Shown here: positions 24,673-32,547 of the stretch, piece by piece | Layout of the letters: each line of letters begins with the position of its first letter | How positions within the stretch are numbered: the first letter of the stretch is position 1 | DNA from: Blastococcus sp. | GTDB lineage: Bacteria; Actinomycetota; Actinomycetes; Mycobacteriales; Geodermatophilaceae | Reading direction: 5' to 3' | DNA: 33,854 bases | NCBI GenBank assembly: GCA_025965715.1 | Contig: JAOPWJ010000153.1 | Coordinates: forward strand, 1 to 33,854 | Made by a program: the position numbers and the translations under genes | Notes under the pieces: generated by a model | Databases searched by the model: none | What the model saw: the letters and a program-made list of their open reading frames with translations, nothing else | What the model was told of the DNA's origin: nothing

Positions 24673-25590
24673 GTGGACGAGCGTCGCCTGGGGATGGCCT
24701 CCGGGCTGACCGCCTACGCCCTCTGGGGTCTGTTCCCGCTGTACTTCCCGCTCCTGGAGCCGGCCGGCGGACTGGAGATCGTCGCCCACCGCGTGCTGTG
24801 GTCGCTGCTGTTCGTCGGCATCCTGCTCACCGTCCTTCGCCGGTGGGGGCAGGTGCGCACGCTGGTCAACGATCCACGCCGGCTCCTGGTGCTCGCCGGC
24901 GCCGGGGTGCTGATCGCCGTCAACTGGCTGGTCTTCGTCTACGGCGTGAACTCCGGGCACGTCGTCGAGACCTCGCTCGGCTACTTCATCAACCCGCTGG
25001 TGAGCGTGCTCCTCGGGGTGGTCGTCTTCTCCGAGCGGCTGCGACCGTTGCAGTGGGCGGCGGTCGGCATCGCGGCCGTCGCCGTCGCCGTCCTCACCGC
25101 CGACTACGGCCGCCTGCCGTGGATCGCCCTCTGCCTGGCGGCCACCTTCGGCCTCTACGGCGTGATGAAGAAGCTGGTCCGCGTCGAGGCGGCCCCGGGG
25201 CTCTTCGTCGAGACCGCGATGGTGGCGCTCCCTGCGGCCGTCGTCCTGGGGTTCCTGCATGCCGGCGGATCCGGCACCTTCGCCGCCGTCGGGGCCGGGC
25301 ACGCGCTCCTCCTCGCCAGCTCTGGTATCGCCACCGCCATCCCCCTGCTGCTGTTCGCCGCCGCGGCCCGGCGGATCCCGCTGTCCACCGTGGGCCTGTT
25401 GCAGTACCTGACCCCGCTCATGCAGTTGGCGATCGGCGTCTTCGTCTACGACGAGGACATGCCGCCCGCCCGGCTGGCCGGTTTCGTGATCGTCTGGGTC
25501 GCCCTGGCGGTGTTCACTGCCGACAGCCTGCGACACGCCCGGACGGCGAGTCGCCGCTCGGGCACGGAGGCCGTGTCCGCCGGCCGCTGA
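24673..25590 (+). CDS. rarD: RarD/EamA-family transporter
   Basis: A 305-residue integral membrane protein of the drug/metabolite transporter superfamily, RarD subgroup. It has about ten transmembrane helices. RarD-like features are the N-terminal GLTAYALWGLFPLYFPLL, EIVAHRVLWSLLF, the stretch NWLVFVYGVNSGHVVETSLGYFINPL, and the C-terminal PLSTVGLLQYLTPLMQLAIGVFVYDE. The substrate is unknown; the family is annotated with chloramphenicol-sensitivity in E. coli but is probably a metabolite exporter. The start is GTG 24673, 97 bases after the CBS gene. The cytoplasmic tail is basic. Confidence 0.93.
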   Translation: MDERRLGMASGLTAYALWGLFPLYFPLLEPAGGLEIVAHRVLWSLLFVGILLTVLRRWGQVRTLVNDPRRLLVLAGAGVLIAVNWLVFVYGVNSGHVVETSLGYFINPLVSVLLGVVVFSERLRPLQWAAVGIAAVAVAVLTADYGRLPWIALCLAATFGLYGVMKKLVRVEAAPGLFVETAMVALPAAVVLGFLHAGGSGTFAAVGAGHALLLASSGIATAIPLLLFAAAARRIPLSTVGLLQYLTPLMQLAIGVFVYDEDMPPARLAGFVIVWVALAVFTADSLRHARTASRRSGTEAVSAGR

Positions 25591-25718
25591 GTGCCTTCCC
25601 GCACCTGCTTCCCGTGGCCGGGGAGGCGGTCGCCGGAACATGTCGGTGTCCCCGGCTACGGTCGCGACAGAGCCGTCCGGAGCCGTGGGCGGCGGGTTGG
25701 GCAGGAGATGAACGAGCG

Positions 25719-26042
25719 ATGAGCAGCGACCCCGTTCCCGCGGTCACCCCACCCCGGGCCGACGGGTCAGGGGAGGTATCGACGCAGGTCGTTCCCCTGG
25801 GGCTGTCCCGGCGGGACCACGAGATGCTCATCTTCGAGCGGCAGTGGTGGCGCCGGCCCGGTGCCAAGGAGACCGCCATCCGCGACCAGTTCGGCGTGAC
25901 GCCGACGCGCTACTACCAGGTGCTCAACGCGTTGGTGGATCGGTCCGACGCCCTGGCCGCCGATCCGCTGCTCATCCGCCGCCTCCGCCGGTTGCGTTCC
26001 TCACGACAGCGACAGAGATCTGCTCCAGGTGCTGGGCATTGA
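25719..26042 (+). CDS. DUF3263 protein (small putative DNA-binding protein)
   Basis: A 107-residue protein. After about 30 disordered residues comes the DUF3263 domain: RRDHEMLIFERQWWRRPGAKETAIRD, FGVTPTRYYQVLNALVDR, then ALAADPLLIRRLRRLR. The helix-turn-helix-like region and basic end suggest DNA binding, but the function is not established. The start is ATG 25719 with AGGAG at 25703-25707. A four-codon open frame at 25708 overlaps it and looks incidental. It is followed after about 28 bases by a LytR_C protein, the same pairing as Rv0430-Rv0431 in M. tuberculosis. Confidence 0.9.
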   Translation: MSSDPVPAVTPPRADGSGEVSTQVVPLGLSRRDHEMLIFERQWWRRPGAKETAIRDQFGVTPTRYYQVLNALVDRSDALAADPLLIRRLRRLRSSRQRQRSAPGAGH

Positions 26043-26054
26043 GAGTTACAACCG

Positions 26055-26060
26055 TTAGAT
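26055..26060 (+). promoter_or_regulatory. Candidate -10 for a leaderless LytR_C transcript
   Basis: TAGATT fits TANNNT. It lies 9 bases before the GTG at 26070, which has no Shine-Dalgarno sequence. The surrounding bases are unusually AT-rich for this genome. A start of transcription near or at the GTG would make the mRNA leaderless. Confidence 0.45.
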
Positions 26061-26069
26061 TTGCTCACT

Positions 26070-27650
26070 GTGGGCAGGCACGCGGAGTCAGGCAGTGACG
26101 GAGTCGACTGGGGCGAGATCCCGGTCGCTGCTGGGCGTCGCCGGACGGACGGCCCTGACGGGCTGTGGAGCGCACCTCCGGCCGGTGGCCTGAGCGAACA
26201 GCGGACCGACATCGGCCGCGTCCGTGTCGACCGCCGCCGGGACACCCTCCTGGACACCCTGCTGGACTCCCCCCCGGAGTCCGGTCGCCGTCTCTCTGCC
26301 GGTCCCCCCGCCGGCGGCACCCGCGCCCCGGACGCCGTCCGCCAGATCTCCCGCGCTCGGCTGCCGCTCCCGCCGGTGCCGTCGGGTCCGCGCACCACTG
26401 TCGCCCCGTTCCAGGCCGTTCCGTCCCCGGAGATCCCCGCCCCTGCTGCGGCCGCGGATGTTCTGGTGGCGGCTCCGGTGCCGGCCGGCACGCTTCTGGA
26501 CCGGCGCCGCTCGAGTGCCGTCGAGGCCGCACCCGCCGCCCGCCCCGGCCGTTCGTGGCGTTCCGGTGACCGTGCCCAGAGCAAGGCTGCCCTGCCGGAG
26601 GCCGAGGCCCGAGGCGACCGCGCGTCGGCCCCCGCCCCGAGGGTGCCCCGGCAGGCTGGAGCCGCCGGCACGTCCTCGCCCGCCGGCACGTCCTCGCCCG
26701 CCTACGGCGACTGGACCAAGCCTTCCCGTGCCGACATCGCCGAGATGGCGGCGGCCGACGAGGCCGACTACCTCTCTGGCCCCATCGGGGCGGCGCGGCT
26801 GCGCCCCGCCCCCGCCACCAGCCTCATTCCTGAGCGGTCCGTCGCCGGCCGCCGCGCGCGGACCGAGGAGGACCTCGACGACCGCGTCCTGGGCGACGAC
26901 CTCCCCTTCGACGACGACCTCGGCGATCGCCACCTCGCGCACGGCGAGCTCGACGACGCGCCGTCCGCGACGTCCCCGTCGACCGACGCTTCCTCCCGCG
27001 GGGGCAGCGGTGGGCCGGTCACCGGTGGTGGGCGGGCCACCCGCCGCGCGGAGCTCCAGGCGGCCGACCACGCCCGCAAGGAGGCGGCCAAGCGCAACGG
27101 CACACCGATCGTCAGCCCGCTCGACGAGGAGGGCACGCCGCGCAGGTCCCGCGTGCTCATGGGCGTGGCCGCCATGGTCGTGGTCGCCCTCGGCGTGCTG
27201 GGCGTCTATCAGTTCACCTCACCCGACGCCGACGAGGCCGCGGCGCAGACGTCCACGTCGGCGACCTCGGCCCCCGTGGTCCCCGACGCCGCCGCGCTGC
27301 CCACGCTGCCGACGGCCCCCAGCGTCGTCGAGCCGCCGGTCTCCCCGGACGCCAAGGCGCCGGTCACGGTCCTCAACGCCACCCAGACCACCGGTCTGGC
27401 CAAGAAGGTCGCCGACTCGATGGCGGCCAAGGGCTGGCAGACCCCTGCGGTCGGCGCCTACACCGGCACCGACGTCGCGGCCTCCACCGTCTACTTCACC
27501 GAAGGCGACGAGACGCAGCGTCAGGCGGCGGTGAACCTGGTCAACCAGTTCCCGCAGCTCGCCGGTCCGGCACCCCGGTTCTTCGACGTCCCGGCCGACG
27601 TCGCCGCTCCGGGCATCGTCGTCGTCACCACCGGCGACTGGCTGCCCTGA
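26070..27650 (+). CDS. LytR_C-domain membrane protein (VirR-like)
   Basis: A 526-residue protein. The cytoplasmic N-terminal ~355 residues are disordered, rich in Arg, Pro, Ala and acidic patches. They include a small duplicated TSSPAG segment and the conserved-looking GDWTKPSRADIAEMAAADEADYL. One transmembrane helix follows (about 357-380, SRVLMGVAAMVVVALGVLGVY). An exported Ala/Pro linker and a C-terminal LytR_C domain complete it (about 431-523: VTVLNATQTTGLAKKVADSMAA to APGIVVVTTGDW). In mycobacteria the partner of a DUF3263 gene is VirR, which affects envelope and vesicle properties. The start could be TTG 26061 or GTG 26070; I prefer GTG. Confidence 0.88.
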   Translation: MGRHAESGSDGVDWGEIPVAAGRRRTDGPDGLWSAPPAGGLSEQRTDIGRVRVDRRRDTLLDTLLDSPPESGRRLSAGPPAGGTRAPDAVRQISRARLPLPPVPSGPRTTVAPFQAVPSPEIPAPAAAADVLVAAPVPAGTLLDRRRSSAVEAAPAARPGRSWRSGDRAQSKAALPEAEARGDRASAPAPRVPRQAGAAGTSSPAGTSSPAYGDWTKPSRADIAEMAAADEADYLSGPIGAARLRPAPATSLIPERSVAGRRARTEEDLDDRVLGDDLPFDDDLGDRHLAHGELDDAPSATSPSTDASSRGGSGGPVTGGGRATRRAELQAADHARKEAAKRNGTPIVSPLDEEGTPRRSRVLMGVAAMVVVALGVLGVYQFTSPDADEAAAQTSTSATSAPVVPDAAALPTLPTAPSVVEPPVSPDAKAPVTVLNATQTTGLAKKVADSMAAKGWQTPAVGAYTGTDVAASTVYFTEGDETQRQAAVNLVNQFPQLAGPAPRFFDVPADVAAPGIVVVTTGDWLP

Positions 27651-27685
27651 TCCGCCGCTCCGGCCCAGATCTCCTGGGGCGGAAC

Positions 27686-30604
27686 ATGCCCCGCCCCCCG
27701 ACCGTTGGCCGCTTCGTGCGTGCCGTCCGCGGGCCCGTGCGTCCCCGCCCGCGCCTCGGCGCCCGCGGGACGCTGGCGCTCCTCCTGCCTCTCGTGTCCG
27801 TCACCGGACTCCTCGTGCTCGCACCGCCGGCAGCCGCCGCGGACGACGTCCGGACCGAGGAGGCGCGGGTCCCCTCCGGTTCCGGGGCCGACGCGGTCGA
27901 ACTCGACACGACGCTGTTCGTCCCGGCGTCGGCCGCCGACGAACCGGCACCGGCAGTCGTCCTCGCGCACGGCTTCGGGGGCAGCAAGCAGTCGGTGGCC
28001 GACGACGCCCGCGATCTGGCCGATCGGGGTTACGTCGTCCTCACCTACTCCGCCCGCGGGTTCGGCCGCAGCACCGGCCAGATCGGGCTCGACGACCCCC
28101 GATACGAGATCGCCGACCTGTCCACGCTCATCGATCTGCTGGCTGATCGCGACGACGTCCTCCTCGACGGGGACGGCGACCCGCGCGTCGGCGTGGCCGG
28201 CGGCTCGTACGGAGGGGCGCTGGCGCTGCTGGGCGCTGCCTACGACGACCGCATCGACGCGATCGCGCCGCAGATCACCTGGAACTCGCTGACCTCGGCG
28301 CTCTTCCCGTCCCAGGAGGGCGTGGAGGATTCGGGCACGCCCGCTGCGACGCCGGAGGGCTCCGATGCCGGCGTCTACAAGCGGTTGTGGGCCGGGCTCT
28401 TCTTCGGGGTCGGCTCGGCCCCGGGCGACGGTCTGCTCGGTGCCCTGGGCGGCGGGGACGGCGCTGCGGCGGGCGCCCCGCTCGACCCGTCCTCGCCCGA
28501 CCCGTCCTCGGCTGACCCGTCCTCAGCCGACCCCGCCGTCGTCGAGCAGGCGCTGACCTGTGGCCGCTTCCGCGCGGACATCTGCGCGGCCTATCAGTCG
28601 GCGGCGGCGACCGGAACGCTCACCCCGGAGATCCGCGCCGTCCTGGACCGCAGCAGCCCGGCGCGGGTGCTGGACCGCATCCACGCGCCGACCCTGCTGG
28701 TGCAGGGCACCCAGGACTCGCTGTTCGGCTTGGGGCAGGCCGACGCCAACGCCCGGGGCATCGCGGCGACCGGGACGCCGGTCAAGGTGGTCTGGTACGC
28801 CGGTGGTCACGACACCCAGGCCGACGACCGCGTCACCGCCGACCTCCGGGACCGCGTCGCCGGATGGTTCGATTTCCACCTGGGCGGCACGGGGGAGGAC
28901 CCGGGTACCGGTTTCGAGTTCCCCGCGCCGACCGGGCTGGGCGGCGGCGGAGTGGGGACCGTGCAGGGCGGAACGCAGAGCGTGCGCGCCGGCACCTATC
29001 CCGGGCTGGCGGGCGCCGACCCGGTGCAGCGGACGGGGGTGCCCGTGACGGGGCCGACGCAGCCCGTCGTCACGCCGGCCGGAGGCACACCGGCGGCGAT
29101 CACCACGGTGCCCGGGCTCGGTTCGCTCGGCGCGGTGCTGGGTGGCACGGCGGTCGAGATCCCCGGCCAGTTCGCGGCGTTCGGCAGCGAGCCGCTCGAC
29201 TCCGCCGTCGAAGTGGTCGGAGCGCCGACGGTCGAGCTCGCCGTCGCCTCGCCGAGCGGTTCGGCCACCCTCTTCGCCAAGCTCTACGACGCCGGTCCCG
29301 ACGGCGGGCTGACCCTGCCGTCGGGTCTGGTGGCGCCGCTGGCGCTCACCGGTCTGTCCTCCGACCCGTCGGCACCCACGCAGGTCGAGGTGACGTTGCC
29401 CGGCATCGTGCACCGCTTCGAGGCAGGCCACACGATGCGCGTGGTGGTCTCCTCGACCGATCAGGCGTTCGCCCTGCCGGCCGAGGCCGCGGTCTACTCC
29501 GTCGGCCTGGCCGGACCCGGCGTGGACCTGTCCGTGCCGCAGGTCGCAGGGCAGGTCCAGACCGACGCCGGCACCTCCCGCTGGTGGATCCTGCTCGCCG
29601 TCGTCGCGGGCCTGGGGCTGCTCGGCTGGGGTGTGGCGACACTGTGGGGTCGCCGCCGGCGACGCCGCGTCTCGGCGGTCGAGCCGGACGGCGAGGACGT
29701 GCCGCTCCGCTTCGAGGGCGTGACCAAGGCCTACAAGGACGGCTTCGTCGCCGTCCGTGACCTGTCCTTCGAGGTACGCCGGGGGCAGGTGCTGGGGCTG
29801 CTCGGTCCCAACGGCGCCGGCAAGACGACCTCGCTTCGGATGCTCATGGGCCTCATCCGGCCCACCGAGGGGCGGATCAGCATCTTCGGCCATGCTGCGG
29901 GTCCGGGTGCGCCCGTGCTGTCACGACTCGGCTCCTTCGTCGAGGGCACGGGGCTGCAGCCGCACCTGTCCGGGCGCGACAACCTGCGGCTGTACTGGGC
30001 GGCGACCGGCCGGCCGGACGAGGACGCACACATGGACGACGCGATCGCGGTCGCCGGCCTCGGCTCCGCCATCGACCGCCCGGTCCGGCGGTACAGCCAA
30101 GGCATGCGCCAGCGGGTGGCGATCGCCCAGGCGATGCTCGGCCTGCCCGATCTGCTGGTGCTCGACGAGCCGACGAACGGGCTGGACCCGCCGCAGATCC
30201 ACGCCATGCGGGAGGTCCTGCGCTCCTACGCGGCCACCGGTCGCACGGTGATCGTCTCCAGTCACCTGCTCAGCGAGATCGAGCAGACCTGCAGCCACGT
30301 GGTCGTCATGGCGAAGGGGCAGAAGATCGCCCAGGGCACGGTCGAGGAGATCGTCGGCACCGGCGGGGCCGTCTCGATCGGCCTCAGCGACGACGCCGAG
30401 ACCGACCGCGCCATCGCCGTCCTCGTGGCGCTGCCCGGCGTGACCGCGGGCCGCACCGACGAGGGGCTGGTGGCCGACCTGGACGGTGTCGGGCGGGCGG
30501 CAGCGCTGCAGGCGCTGGTGTCCGCAGGCATCGGCGTCGACGAGTTCACGCCGAGGCGTCGGCTCGAGGATGCGTTCCTCGCACTGGTGGGGGAGAGCTC
30601 GTGA
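27686..30604 (+). CDS. Fusion of secreted S15/CocE-type hydrolase, membrane helix and ABC ATPase
   Basis: A 972-residue fusion. A signal-like helix (about 28-52) leads to an alpha/beta hydrolase of the X-Pro dipeptidyl-peptidase/CocE type. Its parts are VLAHGFGGSKQ, nucleophile Ser174 in GGSYGG, Asp344 in QGTQDSLF, and His375 in YAGGHDTQ. A PepX_C-like beta domain ends near 620 (HRFEAGHTMRVVVSS). A helix at about 633-655 followed by RRRRRR puts the rest inside the cell: an ABC ATPase with Walker A GPNGAGKTT (707-715), signature YSQGMRQR (803-810), Walker B LLVLDEPTNGLD (823-834) and H-loop His860. The stop overlaps the permease start (GTGA). The inferred role is an export pump coupled to an outer hydrolase; the substrate is unknown. 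Confidence 0.93.
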   Translation: MPRPPTVGRFVRAVRGPVRPRPRLGARGTLALLLPLVSVTGLLVLAPPAAAADDVRTEEARVPSGSGADAVELDTTLFVPASAADEPAPAVVLAHGFGGSKQSVADDARDLADRGYVVLTYSARGFGRSTGQIGLDDPRYEIADLSTLIDLLADRDDVLLDGDGDPRVGVAGGSYGGALALLGAAYDDRIDAIAPQITWNSLTSALFPSQEGVEDSGTPAATPEGSDAGVYKRLWAGLFFGVGSAPGDGLLGALGGGDGAAAGAPLDPSSPDPSSADPSSADPAVVEQALTCGRFRADICAAYQSAAATGTLTPEIRAVLDRSSPARVLDRIHAPTLLVQGTQDSLFGLGQADANARGIAATGTPVKVVWYAGGHDTQADDRVTADLRDRVAGWFDFHLGGTGEDPGTGFEFPAPTGLGGGGVGTVQGGTQSVRAGTYPGLAGADPVQRTGVPVTGPTQPVVTPAGGTPAAITTVPGLGSLGAVLGGTAVEIPGQFAAFGSEPLDSAVEVVGAPTVELAVASPSGSATLFAKLYDAGPDGGLTLPSGLVAPLALTGLSSDPSAPTQVEVTLPGIVHRFEAGHTMRVVVSSTDQAFALPAEAAVYSVGLAGPGVDLSVPQVAGQVQTDAGTSRWWILLAVVAGLGLLGWGVATLWGRRRRRRVSAVEPDGEDVPLRFEGVTKAYKDGFVAVRDLSFEVRRGQVLGLLGPNGAGKTTSLRMLMGLIRPTEGRISIFGHAAGPGAPVLSRLGSFVEGTGLQPHLSGRDNLRLYWAATGRPDEDAHMDDAIAVAGLGSAIDRPVRRYSQGMRQRVAIAQAMLGLPDLLVLDEPTNGLDPPQIHAMREVLRSYAATGRTVIVSSHLLSEIEQTCSHVVVMAKGQKIAQGTVEEIVGTGGAVSIGLSDDAETDRAIAVLVALPGVTAGRTDEGLVADLDGVGRAAALQALVSAGIGVDEFTPRRRLEDAFLALVGESS
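28484..28528 (+). repeat. Three 15-base tandem repeats inside the hydrolase domain
   Basis: Three near-identical 15-base units encode DPSSP, DPSSA, DPSSA. They sit in a Gly/Ala/Pro-rich insert between the nucleophile and acid regions of the hydrolase, a likely surface loop. Copy number changes would stay in frame. Confidence 0.8.
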
Positions 30605-31473
30605 CGCTGTCGGAGCACGTGCAGCCCACGGGGGCGGTGGCCGGCTACCGCCCGGAGCGCACGCTGCGGCTGTCGGTGGAGCTGCGCCGCCAGTTCAAGC
30701 GGCGGCGCACCATCGGGATCTTCGCGCTGATGGTGGCGCTGCCGCTGATCCTGATCGGGGCGCTCCAGCTGGGCGGCAGCGAGGACGCGGGGGACAACGC
30801 CCGGATCAACCTCGTGGACGTCGCGACGTCGAGCGGCCTGAACTTCACGCTGTTCGTGCTCTTCGCGACGACGGGGTTCTTCCTCGTCGTCGTCTTCGCG
30901 CTGTGCTTCGGCGACTCCGTGGCGAGCGAGGCCCAGTGGGGCTCACTGCGGTACACCCTGGCCACCCCCGTGCCACGGATGCGGCTGCTCCGCCAGAAGT
31001 GGATCGCCGCCCTGGTGCAGTCGGTCGGTGCCCTGCTGACGCTTGCGACGGTCGCCGTGGTGGCCGGCGGGATCACGTTCGGGTTCGAGGACATCCAGAC
31101 CCCGGTCGGCGTCACGCTCGACCAGCGTGAGGGACTGCTCCGGCTGGTGGGGATGCTCGGCTACCTCGCCGTACACCTGCTGGTCGTCGGCGCCCTCGCG
31201 TTCTGGTTCTCCACGATCACCGATGCGCCGCTGGCCGCGGTCGGCGGTGCGGTGTTCACGATGTTCGTGTTCGCCATCCTGGACCAGGTCGAGCAGCTGG
31301 GCTCCATCCGCGACTGGTTCCCCACGGCGCAGGAGTACGCCTGGACCGACCTGCTGCAGACGCCGGTCGACTCGGCGGACCTCTTCCGCGGCGTGGTGCA
31401 GTCGCTGGTCTACGCCGCCGTCTTCACCGCGCTCGCCTTCCGCCACTTCGCTCGCCGCGACGTCACGTCCTAG
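30601..31473 (+). CDS. ABC-2-type transporter permease
   Basis: A 290-residue membrane protein with about six transmembrane helices. A cytoplasmic N-terminus (SVELRRQFKRRRTIG) leads to IFALMVALPLILIGALQL. A further helix is FVLFATTGFFLVVVFALCFGD, followed by the ABC-2 coupling segment EAQWGSLRYTLATPVPRMRLLRQKW. Four more helices end in the basic tail RHFARRDVTS. It partners the ATPase domain of the preceding fusion protein, whose TGA overlaps its GTG start by 4 bases, giving translational coupling. Homodimers of both would form a complete exporter. The substrate is unknown. Confidence 0.93.
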   Translation: MTLSEHVQPTGAVAGYRPERTLRLSVELRRQFKRRRTIGIFALMVALPLILIGALQLGGSEDAGDNARINLVDVATSSGLNFTLFVLFATTGFFLVVVFALCFGDSVASEAQWGSLRYTLATPVPRMRLLRQKWIAALVQSVGALLTLATVAVVAGGITFGFEDIQTPVGVTLDQREGLLRLVGMLGYLAVHLLVVGALAFWFSTITDAPLAAVGGAVFTMFVFAILDQVEQLGSIRDWFPTAQEYAWTDLLQTPVDSADLFRGVVQSLVYAAVFTALAFRHFARRDVTS

Positions 31474-31482
31474 CGGAGTGCG

Positions 31483-31505
31483 AGAGCGCGGGGAACTTGC
31501 GCTCT
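31483..31505. terminator. Weak hairpin between convergent permease and HAD genes
   Basis: AGAGCGC (31483-31489) pairs with GCGCTCT (31499-31505) around a 9-base loop in a 41-base convergent gap. Confidence 0.5.
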
Positions 31506-31514
31506 GGCCCTGCG

Positions 31515-32348
31515 CTAGATGCTCGCGCGCACCGCCTGGGCCCAGCCCTCGCCCATCGCGCCCTCGGTCACGGTCGCGTTCGGCACGGCGGCCAGCAGCG
31601 CGGCCATCCCGTCGACCGCGGCCCCGTTCGCCGTGATGTACAGCCGGCCGACCGCGGGTGCCATGTCGAGGTCACTGACGCTGTCGCCGATTGCCACGGC
31701 GTCGGCCGGCGTCAGACCCCGGCGCTGGAGGTCCCAGGCGATCGCCGCGCCCTTGGAGATGCCGCGCGGCATCAGGTGGTAGACCCGCGGCTGGCGCGGA
31801 TCGGCGTCCAGGGTCATCCGGGACGTCGCCGGGAACGCGCCGTTGTCCTTGAGGGTCAGCCAGCCGAACCCCTGCCGCGCGAGCCACGCGTCGACGGCCA
31901 GCGGGTCGACCCGGCCCCGCAGCAGGGCGTCGGTCGTGTGTGTGGCGTGCCAGGGCGCGTGCCACTCCAGCCGGCCGGGATGCTCGGCGATCAGCCGCTC
32001 GACGACGGCGAGGCCTGCCATCACCTCCATCGGCGTCCGGCCCGCATGCTCGGCGGGCAGCTCGCCGGGAAGTCGGTGCGTTCCGCGGCCCGCGTCCCAG
32101 CTGATCGTTGCGCCCAGCTCGGCGATGGCGCCGTCGGCGGCGAAGATGCGGGCGGCCTCCACGACCTGCTCGGAGGTGCGGCCGCTGACCAGCACCAACG
32201 GGATCCCGGCCCGGTGCAGTTCCAGCAGCGCGCCGGCCGGCCCGTCGGTCAGCTCTCGTCCGGCGGTGTGCCAGAACGATCCCCGCGGGCCCACCATCGT
32301 GCCGTCGAGGTCGGTGTAGACGATGCGCGCGGGCGGGGGTGCGGTCAC
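31515..32348 (-). CDS. HAD-superfamily phosphatase (Cof-type, IIB cap)
   Basis: A 277-residue soluble phosphatase. The four HAD motifs are present: DxDGT with Asp13 (nucleophile) and Asp15 in VYTDLDGTMVG, Ser55 in LVLVSGRTSE, Lys199 in PRGISKGAA, and Asp222/Asp226 in AIGDSVSDLDM. The stretch between motifs II and III forms a large C2B-type cap. The family acts on sugar phosphates or other small phosphate esters, such as mannosyl-3-phosphoglycerate; the substrate cannot be read here. The GTG 32348 start has AGGA 7 bases upstream; the longer open frame runs over the riboswitch in antisense. It diverges from the SAM-riboswitch gene over 199 bases. Confidence 0.9.
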   Translation of the reverse strand: MTAPPPARIVYTDLDGTMVGPRGSFWHTAGRELTDGPAGALLELHRAGIPLVLVSGRTSEQVVEAARIFAADGAIAELGATISWDAGRGTHRLPGELPAEHAGRTPMEVMAGLAVVERLIAEHPGRLEWHAPWHATHTTDALLRGRVDPLAVDAWLARQGFGWLTLKDNGAFPATSRMTLDADPRQPRVYHLMPRGISKGAAIAWDLQRRGLTPADAVAIGDSVSDLDMAPAVGRLYITANGAAVDGMAALLAAVPNATVTEGAMGEGWAQAVRASI

Positions 32349-32390
32349 CGGCCCATCCTGGCCAGCAGCGGGGGCCGGTCCGGGACTGGG

Positions 32391-32396
32391 TACAGT
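32391..32396 (+). promoter_or_regulatory. Candidate -10 for the SAM-riboswitch transcript
   Basis: TACAGT fits TANNNT, 14 bases before the riboswitch P1 stem. A start near 32403 would give a leader that contains the whole aptamer. No clear -35. Confidence 0.5.
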
Positions 32397-32409
32397 CGTG
32401 CATGTTCCA

Positions 32410-32533
32410 CTCATCCAGAGGGGCAGAGGGACACGGCCCGTTGAAGCCCCGGCAACCGCCGCTGCGCACCGTTGCAGCGGGAGGTGCCAATTCCGTCCCG
32501 CGCGGCTCGACGGCCCGATGCGGGGAAGATGAG
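32410..32533 (+). ncRNA. SAM-I (S-box) riboswitch aptamer
   Basis: Full S-box architecture can be drawn. P1 is CTCATC (32410-32415) with GATGAG (32528-32533). P2a is GGGGC (32420-32424) with GCCCC (32446-32450), and the kink-turn carries AGAGGGAC and TTGAA. P2b is GGG/CCC. The L2 bases ACGG (32433-32436) form a pseudoknot with CCGT (32493-32496). The invariant GCAACC is at 32452-32457. P3 is CCGCTGC (32459-32465) with GCAGCGG (32474-32480), followed by the consensus GGTGCCAATTCC (32483-32494). P4 is CCCGC/GCGGG (32497-32501, 32520-32524). The 3' strand of P1 shares GAG with the Shine-Dalgarno sequence GAGGAGG (32531-32537) of the following gene, so SAM binding should block translation. Confidence 0.95.
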
Positions 32534-32547
32534 GAGGTAGTCGTCGT

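Noticed and set aside
32398-32540. SAM-IV riboswitch, the class common in actinobacteria
   Set aside because: The kink-turn P2, GCAACC, GGTGCCAATTCC and the L2 pseudoknot follow the SAM-I layout rather than SAM-IV.
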